From JANQPA01 sp964628385 (GTDB lineage: Bacteria; Bacteroidota; Bacteroidia; Chitinophagales; Saprospiraceae), in assembly GCA_964628385.1 (NCBI GenBank), contig CAZVOD010000105.1, positions 1-12,617 of the forward strand: 12,617 nt of DNA. Reading direction: 5' to 3'. The position numbers were made by a program, and so were the translations under genes. The notes beneath the pieces were generated by a model. It did no database searches. It saw only the letters and a program-made list of their open reading frames with translations, and had not been told where the DNA came from. Of the stretch, positions 7,196 to 12,617 are shown in pieces; position 1 is the first letter of the stretch, and every line of letters starts with the position of its first letter.

Positions 7196-8746
7196 ATGAA
7201 AAAAGTACTATTACTGTTTGCATTGAGTATTCTGATGCCAATATTTGCCCATGCGCAGAAGACACTGGACGAAAGAATCAACGAGATTTTTGAACCGATC
7301 ACAAATGTTATTGCCTCCATTGTATTTTTTGAGGTAACCATCGCCGGATTTACCATTCCCTTCGTTTTGATTTGGCTGATTTTCGGAGCTATGTTTTTTA
7401 CCGTTTACATGGGTTTTGTCAATATTACGGCCTTTGGTACGGCGATTAATGTAGTTAGAGGTAAATACGATAACCCCGAAGACAAGGGGGAAGTTTCTCA
7501 CTTTCAGGCATTAACTGCTGCCCTCTCCGGAACAGTAGGGGTGGGTAATATTGCCGGTGTGGCAATAGCCGTCTCTTTGGGTGGCCCCGGGGCTACTTTC
7601 TGGATGATCGTAGCAGGAATATTTGGCATGGCTTCAAAGTTCGTGGAGTGTTCTTTAGGCGTAATGTACAGAAATATCAATGCAGATGGAGTAGTATCCG
7701 GAGGGCCTATGTATTATCTTAGCAAAGGATTCGCTGAAAAGGGCGGTATCTATACGCAGGTAGGAAAAGTATTGGCCGTCTTGTTTTCTATTGCCTGTAT
7801 CGGTGGTTCTTTTGGTGGTGGCAACATGGTACAAATTAATCAGGCCACTCAACAGCTTACAGCAGTTACCGGAGGCGATGCCAGTTTCTTTGCCGGCCGT
7901 GGCTGGATATTTGGCGTAACCATGGCGATTATTGTAGCCTTCATCATTATCGGAGGAATTCGTTCTATCGCAAAGGTTACCGACAAACTGGTACCCCTGA
8001 TGGTAGCCATGTATGTAGGTGGAGCGCTCTTTGTACTCATTGCTAATGTCACGGAAATTCCTGCTGCTTTCAGTACTATTTTTGGAAGTGCTTTTAACGC
8101 GGATGCCTTGTACGGGGGCTTCATCGGCGTCTTAATACAAGGGTTTAGGCGAGCTGCCTTTTCTAATGAAGCCGGGATTGGGTCCGCCTCTATTGCTCAC
8201 TCTGCTGTTAAAACAGACGAGCCTATTTCTGAAGGGGTTGTAGCCTTGCTAGAGCCATTTATTGACACCGTTATTATTTGTACCATGACGGCCCTGGTCA
8301 TTGTCATTTCAGGATATGGAGATATTGGACAGCAACAAGCCTTTGAATCCTTCTCTTCCGGAGGAGGAAATGACGCTGCAATCGCTCTGACTTCTTCTGC
8401 CTTTGAATCCAGTATTTCATGGTTCCCCGTGGCCCTGTCTATAGCAGTCATCCTCTTTGCACTGTCTACTATGATTTCCTGGTCTTATTACGGCCTGAAA
8501 GCATGGACATACCTCTTTGGAGACAGCCGGGCCAACGATATCGCCTACAAAGTGATTTTCTGTATCTTTGTAATTATCGGTTCTGCTATCTCTGCAAAAA
8601 GTGTATTCGACTTTGGTGATGCCATGATATTTGCCATGGCCTTCCCCAACGTACTCGGACTTTACTTTCTGATACCTAATGTCAGAAGAGCCTACAGAGA
8701 TTACATGAGAAGAATAAGATCTGGTGAGCTTGCCAGAACTAAATAA
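7196..8746 (+). CDS. Sodium:alanine/glycine symporter, AGCS family
   Basis: Inner-membrane transporter of 516 residues predicted to take up alanine, glycine or related amino acids with sodium. The family signature is clear: SGTVGVGNIAGVAIAVSLGG (111-130) followed by PGATFWM, FVECSLGVMYR (149-159), GGPMYYL (169-175), and later AAFSNEAGIGSASIAHSAV. Many hydrophobic helices run to the C-terminus, ending in a basic tail. The N-terminus carries an additional signal-peptide-like segment ending AHAQ (about 1-21) before the usual family start, a common form in Bacteroidota. The ATG at 7196 follows an A-rich leader without a strong Shine-Dalgarno. The gene stands alone on the plus strand, divergent from the sigma gene and convergent with the GNAT gene, so it is probably monocistronic. 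The exact substrate is not determined by sequence. Confidence 0.94.
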   Translation: MKKVLLLFALSILMPIFAHAQKTLDERINEIFEPITNVIASIVFFEVTIAGFTIPFVLIWLIFGAMFFTVYMGFVNITAFGTAINVVRGKYDNPEDKGEVSHFQALTAALSGTVGVGNIAGVAIAVSLGGPGATFWMIVAGIFGMASKFVECSLGVMYRNINADGVVSGGPMYYLSKGFAEKGGIYTQVGKVLAVLFSIACIGGSFGGGNMVQINQATQQLTAVTGGDASFFAGRGWIFGVTMAIIVAFIIIGGIRSIAKVTDKLVPLMVAMYVGGALFVLIANVTEIPAAFSTIFGSAFNADALYGGFIGVLIQGFRRAAFSNEAGIGSASIAHSAVKTDEPISEGVVALLEPFIDTVIICTMTALVIVISGYGDIGQQQAFESFSSGGGNDAAIALTSSAFESSISWFPVALSIAVILFALSTMISWSYYGLKAWTYLFGDSRANDIAYKVIFCIFVIIGSAISAKSVFDFGDAMIFAMAFPNVLGLYFLIPNVRRAYRDYMRRIRSGELARTK

Positions 8747-8756
8747 ATTTACAATC

Positions 8757-8799
8757 GGTGATTAGTAGCTATTTTTTATCAGATTAGCTACTGATCACC
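8757..8799. terminator. Hairpin terminator between convergent genes
   Basis: GGTGATTAGTAGCTA (8757-8771) pairs with TAGCTACTGATCACC (8785-8799) in a 15-bp stem, with one T-G position at 8763/8793, around a 13-base loop. It starts ten bases after the symporter stop and abuts the stop of the convergent GNAT gene. It can therefore serve both directions. A strong U-run is missing on either side, so termination or 3'-end protection is inferred from position and stem strength. Confidence 0.72.
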
Positions 8800-9759
8800 T
8801 TACAATACCTTTAGCTGAGGGGGAATAAAAGTTGCCCGGGCTTCCAAAGAGTAAAGCTGCTCTCTCTTGTAGTATTTGAAGGGTAGCAATGTGGACGCCC
8901 ATTCACTTGCCAAAAAGCTGTCCAGCAATTCCTGATAGGATAATGATTTATTTTGAGAAATAAATTTTTTCATTACCATCAACCAAAACTGAGTCAGAGT
9001 TTCGTGGTACCCACGTTCGGATGAGTTAGGAATGCCAGCAACCGTATTGTAGGCCATCAGCCGAGTGCGCATTTCAATTAAAGCCGCGTTATACTCTAAA
9101 TTCAAGGCATACCACAGCCCTACCTTTAGATGCGTTTCGTGTGTCCACCAATTGGGAGGAAGCGTCTTTCGCTCAAAAGCTTGTACCCAGTATGGCAAAT
9201 CACTGAATCGATTAGTAAAATTCTCAGGCTGTAGCCGGAGTATGATCAAATCAGAAGCCCCTCGGTCATAACGAGCTTCCAGGCGACCTTCTGCCGTGAA
9301 GCCCATCTTGTGAAGTAACTTTAGAGAAGCTGGATTGTCAGGCTTTACAAAAGCCTCTACCCTGCGCAAATCCATCTTGGTAAACCCCAGCGTCAGAATC
9401 TGCTCTAGCACCTCACTCATATATCCCTTGTTCATATAACGAGTTTCTCTCAAACCATACCCTACTTCGGCTACTTGCTGTAAATGATACCAGCGATGAA
9501 AACCACAATCTCCTATTATCTTTCCCGATGCTTTTTCGATGATTAGCCAATGCTTAAAGGTTTGGCGATTGTTGTGAATGAAAGGTTCCAAAAACTGAGC
9601 CCGCAGGGCCAGGTATTCCATAAACCCCTTTCCACCAAAAAAATCTATCTGCTTTTTCTGAGGACTACGCAGCAGCTCCCGCTGTAAGGTAGGATTGTAT
9701 TCTTTGAGTAGTAAACGCGAAGTTTCGATGTATGACATAACACTTTTGGTCAGAATCAT
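8800..9759 (-). CDS. GNAT acetyltransferase fused to an uncharacterised His-rich domain
   Basis: A 319-residue two-part protein. Residues about 9-180 are a RimJ/RimL-type GNAT N-acetyltransferase: IETSRLLLKEY at the N-terminus, EVGYGL in the central strand, the acetyl-CoA loop region RYMNKGYMSEVL (107-118), and the late signature FVKPDNPASLKLLHKMGF (137-154). Residues about 188-319 form a second domain with WTHETHL (205-211), YN..AGIPNSSERGYHETLT (237-256) and LLPFKYYKREQLYSLEAR. This resembles a hypothetical family that I recall mainly as a stand-alone protein; its histidines (207, 210, 252) look conserved and could bind a metal. The ATG at 9759 overlaps the PAP2 stop (ATGA), implying coupling. 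An alternative ATG at codon 8 would give the more usual GNAT start MSYIETSRLLL. Acetyl acceptor unknown. Confidence 0.87.
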   Translation of the reverse strand: MILTKSVMSYIETSRLLLKEYNPTLQRELLRSPQKKQIDFFGGKGFMEYLALRAQFLEPFIHNNRQTFKHWLIIEKASGKIIGDCGFHRWYHLQQVAEVGYGLRETRYMNKGYMSEVLEQILTLGFTKMDLRRVEAFVKPDNPASLKLLHKMGFTAEGRLEARYDRGASDLIILRLQPENFTNRFSDLPYWVQAFERKTLPPNWWTHETHLKVGLWYALNLEYNAALIEMRTRLMAYNTVAGIPNSSERGYHETLTQFWLMVMKKFISQNKSLSYQELLDSFLASEWASTLLPFKYYKREQLYSLEARATFIPPQLKVL

Positions 9760-10406
9760 TTACGGTTCAGTAAAGAACGTTCGAGCCAGGGCTTTTTCCA
9801 TTGTTCCTGCCAAAGAAAAATAACTACTGCCAGCAAAACGCCCATAATACTGCCCAAATATACATCTTTCAAAAAGTGCTGTACCAGATATATTCTCGAA
9901 AGACCAACAATGAGTGCAAGGAGCAAACAAGTAAGGCCCCAGAATATGCGTTTGGGCAACAAAAAGGCCATAAAACTATACAGAGCGAACCCTGCCATGG
10001 TGTGGCCGGACGGAAAGCTGGTAGCGCCGCTGTGTACCTCTACCCCTTCCACGAGACTTAGCTGATCTTCCAGACCTAATTTGATAAAATAAGCCAGCGG
10101 CCGATCATGAGCAAAAATAGATTTACTAATAAAACTCACCAACATCACCAAAATCCCGAGTAGCGGCACAGCGATAGCGTAGCGATAACGATAAAATATC
10201 AAAATCAGGGCCACCAGGCCAAATAGTACCCCTTCCCCCAATTGAGTTCCGTAAATGAATAAAAAATCAAAGACAGGCGATCGATATTGCCCCAAAAGTA
10301 CAACCCAGTAACCTACCCCGGTAGTGAATAAAGCGATGGTAGCCAGGAGTAAGAAAATGCCAAAGCCGGTAAAAAATGCTTTATTGAGTGCCCATACCTT
10401 TTTCAA
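9756..10406 (-). CDS. PAP2-family membrane phosphatase
   Basis: Integral membrane phosphatase of 216 residues, likely acting on a lipid phosphate or pyrophosphate at the outer face of the inner membrane. All three catalytic motifs are intact: KSIFAHDRP (95-103), PSGH (132-135) and SRIYLVQHFLKD (170-181), with His135 and His177 as the expected catalytic pair and Asp181 in support. About six hydrophobic helices are seen. The start is a TTG at 10406 that overlaps the lptFG stop as TTGA, preceded by an AAAGG-like sequence; no other start is available near the N-terminus. The gene lies between lptFG and the GNAT fusion with 4-base overlaps on both sides. Position next to lipopolysaccharide export makes lipid A or undecaprenyl-pyrophosphate phosphatase the best guesses, but PAP2 sequence alone does not fix the substrate. 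Confidence 0.92.
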   Translation of the reverse strand: MKKVWALNKAFFTGFGIFLLLATIALFTTGVGYWVVLLGQYRSPVFDFLFIYGTQLGEGVLFGLVALILIFYRYRYAIAVPLLGILVMLVSFISKSIFAHDRPLAYFIKLGLEDQLSLVEGVEVHSGATSFPSGHTMAGFALYSFMAFLLPKRIFWGLTCLLLALIVGLSRIYLVQHFLKDVYLGSIMGVLLAVVIFLWQEQWKKPWLERSLLNRK

Positions 10407-11992
10407 ACCCTTTGTTTTTGAAAGCGATTGATAAACTTCTTTATGCCTGAGAGATCCAACCCCAGGCGAACCTTGGCGTTATTCATGGCTTTAAAGGTTA
10501 AGAATAATCCTATAGGAAACATGATAAAACAAGGTATCCATGGCCCGAATGCTGCAGGGTAAAAAAAGCTTTCGCCCAGTTTTCTAAAGAAAATCAGCAT
10601 GATAACAAAAAGCACAAAAAATATGATGGCTATTAAGATAGGATATCCAAATCCTCCTTTTCTAACAATAGCTCCCATTGGCGCTCCTATAAAAATGAAG
10701 ATAATGCAAACAACCGCCATGCTGTATTTGGCATGCATGTCATAGGTGAATTTCACCCGACTAACTTTGATGTCTCTGAGATAATGCTTGTCTGCCAGTG
10801 CCCGGTTTTTGATGCTTCTGCTAAAAGCCTTTGCTTTATTCAACAACCGGGGACGCTCAATCTTTTTAAAGCCCAGAATAAAGGAATTGGTCTCCTGCAT
10901 CCGCTTTGAATCCTGCGTTACAGGACGCCCTCCGCGGCGCTGACTAACAGGCCTCTCTTCTTTATTTAAAGTCATAGCAACGGGTTTGTCTTTATTGCTA
11001 TTGCTTTTGTTGGAAACCGTACTTCTCAGCGGTTGAGCCTGTACAGCTTCTTCTTCTTTTTCCATAAAGGTACTATCGAGAGCTATGAAGTTGAAATAAG
11101 TGCTAAGGTAATTCGAGAAAGTTACCTCGCGAAGATTGATCTTGTAAGTAATAGAATCGATACCATCCTGAAGCCGGGCGGAACTCATCATAGTCCTGTT
11201 GTGACGAAACATCTGCTCGTCCGTCCGGTTGAGGTCAAATTCACTGAGATCAAACAATCGTTCCCAGGTTTTAAACTCCGACCTGATAAAGGGATAGTCT
11301 CTTTGGGCCCCTACCGCTCTTTTGGGCCGGGTTTCCACGTATTGGCAACCATCTCTGAGGCTCATCACAAAGTACTGTCCTTCGGGAGTCTCAATAGTAT
11401 ACATTTCGCCTTCTTTGGCTACTATCTGAGTGAACTGCCCCTGACTCTTATAGGAATGATCATAGATAATTACATCTTCTATAGACTTGCCGTCCGCTCC
11501 TTTTTTGCCAATATGAATAGCAAAACCTTTAAAATCGTAATTGAAGATGCCTGCATCAAGGCGAAGAGTGGGTTTCTGTTTGGAAATGTCGTACATCCTT
11601 GAGCCAAACTTTAGGTTGGCTTCCGGAATAACGTAATCAGCACACAGATAAGAAATTAGGGCAGCAAAAAAACCAAAAAGGATCAATGGCCGCATGATGC
11701 GCATCAAAGGGACACCCGCTGAGTTAAGGCTAGATAACTCGTAGCGTTCTCCAAAATTCCCCATCACCATCACCGAAGAGATCAATACCGCAATAGGTAG
11801 AGCCAGCGGCACCAGGCCTACTATCTTGTAAGCCAGCAACTCCATGATGACAAAAAAGCCCAGACCTTTACCCACAATATCATCTATATATAACCACACC
11901 GCCTGCATGAACAGCACGAATATGGCTATCAAAAATGCGGCCAGGAAAGGCGGCAAAAATGACTTTATGACGTAAGAATCTATTTTCTTCAT
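10403..11992 (-). CDS. LptF/LptG-family lipopolysaccharide export permease
   Basis: Membrane subunit of the LptB2FG transporter, which extracts lipopolysaccharide from the inner membrane and passes it to the LptC/LptA bridge. From this start it has 529 residues: N-terminal helices at about 11-36, 46-78 and 98-118, a large periplasmic domain, and C-terminal helices at about 424-443, 450-470 and 483-502. The conserved IFIFIGAPMGAIVRKGGFG lies at 431-449. A hydrophilic, low-complexity insertion at about 310-366 (QAQPLRSTVSNKSNSNKDKP, then RRGGRP) adds to the periplasmic part. The reading frame is open to an ATG at 12127, but I chose the ATG at 11992: it has a strong Shine-Dalgarno (AGAGGGGG, 5 bases away), the typical MKKIDSYVIKSFLPPF start, and a promoter inside the longer version. 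First gene of a coupled three-gene unit. Confidence 0.93.
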   Translation of the reverse strand: MKKIDSYVIKSFLPPFLAAFLIAIFVLFMQAVWLYIDDIVGKGLGFFVIMELLAYKIVGLVPLALPIAVLISSVMVMGNFGERYELSSLNSAGVPLMRIMRPLILFGFFAALISYLCADYVIPEANLKFGSRMYDISKQKPTLRLDAGIFNYDFKGFAIHIGKKGADGKSIEDVIIYDHSYKSQGQFTQIVAKEGEMYTIETPEGQYFVMSLRDGCQYVETRPKRAVGAQRDYPFIRSEFKTWERLFDLSEFDLNRTDEQMFRHNRTMMSSARLQDGIDSITYKINLREVTFSNYLSTYFNFIALDSTFMEKEEEAVQAQPLRSTVSNKSNSNKDKPVAMTLNKEERPVSQRRGGRPVTQDSKRMQETNSFILGFKKIERPRLLNKAKAFSRSIKNRALADKHYLRDIKVSRVKFTYDMHAKYSMAVVCIIFIFIGAPMGAIVRKGGFGYPILIAIIFFVLFVIMLIFFRKLGESFFYPAAFGPWIPCFIMFPIGLFLTFKAMNNAKVRLGLDLSGIKKFINRFQKQRV

Positions 11993-11997
11993 TACAA

Positions 11998-12005
11998 CCC
12001 CCTCT
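11998..12005 (-). promoter_or_regulatory. Shine-Dalgarno deciding the lptFG start
   Basis: The minus strand reads AGAGGGGG five bases before the ATG at 11992. It is the strongest ribosome-binding site in the window, where most genes have none. It supports the shorter LptFG start over the ATG at 12127. Confidence 0.75.
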
Positions 12006-12016
12006 TTGTTTGCGTT

Positions 12017-12045
12017 CAAATATAAAATGAAACTCCATTTTTCAA
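12017..12045 (-). promoter_or_regulatory. Bacteroidota-type promoter for lptFG-PAP2-GNAT
   Basis: On the minus strand, TTG (12045-12043) precedes an exact TAnnTTTG box, TATATTTG (12024-12017), with an 18-base spacer. Transcription would begin near 12010, leaving a short leader that carries the Shine-Dalgarno at 11998-12005. Box, spacing and position agree with the start chosen for lptFG. Confidence 0.6.
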
Positions 12046-12120
12046 TAACAATCGCCAAGAATAACAACATTATTTTCCTCTCAAAAGATTCTAACAAGTC
12101 TTTCTTGTTCTTTTCCCAAT

Positions 12121-12160
12121 ATTGCATCGCGCAATCCAGCGGTCATTTTACTACGCTGGA
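12121..12160. repeat. Small dyads upstream of the lptFG promoter
   Basis: ATTGC-ATCGC-GCAAT (12121-12135) and TCCAGCG (12135-12141) with CGCTGGA (12154-12160) are perfect small inverted repeats placed side by side. They lie between the terminator of the preceding gene and the lptFG promoter and could be operator sites or secondary hairpins. No function can be assigned. Confidence 0.3.
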
Positions 12161-12172
12161 AACAAGTCTATT

Positions 12173-12207
12173 AAAAAAGGGAGATAGCCTTTACACTTTC
12201 TCCCTTT
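12173..12207 (-). terminator. Intrinsic terminator of the gene at 12291-12617
   Basis: Read on the minus strand, AAAGGGAGA (12207-12199) pairs with TCTCCCTTT (12184-12176) in a perfect 9-bp stem around a 14-base loop. The T-run continues to 12173, giving six Ts in all. This is a classic rho-independent terminator, located about 85 bases after the stop of the partial gene and before the lptFG promoter. Confidence 0.85.
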
Positions 12208-12216
12208 CTACCGAAG

Positions 12217-12264
12217 TTATTTAAAGTTTCCTCGCTGGGCTGCAAAAATGTCTTTTATGCCCAT
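12217..12264 (-). CDS. Possible 15-residue small ORF before the terminator
   Basis: An ATG at 12264 opens a 15-codon frame reading MGIKDIFAAQRGNFK and ending in TAA. It lies 26 bases after the stop of the partial gene and ten bases before the terminator stem, so it would be on the same transcript. An A-rich CCAAGAAA precedes the ATG. An ORF this short can easily arise by chance and I do not recognise the peptide; it is listed as a candidate only. Confidence 0.18.
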   Translation of the reverse strand: MGIKDIFAAQRGNFK

Positions 12265-12290
12265 TTTCTTGGGACGAGTTAATCCAGCCC

Positions 12291-12617
12291 CTATTTCTTT
12301 TTTTTCGTATAATCTGTATTCATCACCCGGATGGAATCCTGCTTATCATCAAAATAAATTTTGTATCCTTTCAATATATAAGCCTTATCCAGACTGTCTC
12401 GCTCAAAGTCAGTGGTTGCACTTTCTTGTTCATCTATATAGGCTGCTGCCAGTTTTCTTCCTTGCGCAATCGATTCCAAAACACTATCTCGCTTTTCGTT
12501 GGTAAAAAGCATATCGATATTTTCGTCTATCCATTTTTCGTAATTCTCTATATCCTCCTCAGTCCATTGCTCTATTCTGGCACGTTCCGGAAAAGTTACC
12601 CGTCCTTCCAAATCATA
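12291..12617 (-). CDS. Unrecognised acidic protein, C-terminal part
   Basis: The frame is open to the window edge: the codons before the apparent TTG start at 12611 read Tyr-Asp, so this is the C-terminal 108 residues of a longer protein. The visible part is highly charged, mainly helical and acidic (WTEEDIENYEKWIDENIDML, then ESATTDFERDSLDKAYILKG). It has no membrane segment and ends in a lysine run encoded by an A-rich tract with eight consecutive As. I do not recognise a family. It is followed by its own terminator at 12173-12207, so it belongs to a transcription unit entering from the right rather than to the lptFG unit. Confidence 0.7.
   Translation of the reverse strand, partial: YDLEGRVTFPERARIEQWTEEDIENYEKWIDENIDMLFTNEKRDSVLESIAQGRKLAAAYIDEQESATTDFERDSLDKAYILKGYKIYFDDKQDSIRVMNTDYTKKKK

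Noticed and set aside
11993..12127. A 45-residue N-terminal extension of LptFG from the ATG at 12127.
   Set aside because: The extension contains the best promoter and Shine-Dalgarno in the window, and homologues start at the MKKIDSYVIK position.

Overview
The window looks like a chromosomal piece of a Bacteroidota bacterium, most likely of the Cytophagales. The evidence is an ECF sigma / FecR / TonB-dependent receptor / DUF4249 lipoprotein cluster, a receptor with both STN and carboxypeptidase-like domains, a combined LptF/LptG permease, AT-rich intergenic DNA with few Shine-Dalgarno sites, and candidate promoters of the Bacteroidota type (TTG ... TAnnTTTG). The genus cannot be told from the sequence.

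Layout from left to right. (1) 52-768, minus: Crp/Fnr-family regulator. (2) 769-1228: gene-free, dominated by an imperfect palindrome of about 200 bp centred at base 956, which looks like a miniature inverted-repeat element or a large structured RNA. (3) 1229-6782, minus: a cell-surface signalling and uptake locus read from right to left, made of ECF sigma factor, FecR-like anti-sigma factor, TonB-dependent receptor and DUF4249 outer-membrane lipoprotein. (4) 6783-7195: divergent intergenic region with overlapping inverted repeats. (5) 7196-8746, plus: sodium:alanine/glycine (AGCS) symporter, ending in a strong hairpin shared with the convergent gene. (6) 8800-11992, minus: a tightly coupled three-gene unit, LptF/LptG permease, PAP2 phosphatase and a GNAT acetyltransferase fused to a second uncharacterised domain, with 4-base overlaps at both junctions. 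(7) 11993-12290: promoter of that unit, a terminator for the next gene and a possible 15-residue ORF. (8) 12291-12617, minus: C-terminal part of an unrecognised acidic protein that runs off the window.

How the genes may work together: in the sigma/FecR/receptor locus, substrate binding at the receptor would be passed through its STN domain to periplasmic FecR, releasing or activating the sigma factor. The DUF4249 lipoprotein probably assists the receptor at the outer surface. The substrate is not evident. The LptFG-PAP2-GNAT unit suggests an envelope or lipid role, since LptFG extracts lipopolysaccharide from the inner membrane and PAP2 enzymes dephosphorylate lipids, but the part played by the GNAT fusion is unknown.

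Most of the window is ordinary for the phylum. The points most worth a second look are the palindrome at 853-1052, the GNAT fusion protein, the irregular 5' end of fecR and the dyads upstream of the sigma gene. I saw no tRNA, rRNA, CRISPR array, intact insertion sequence or phage gene.
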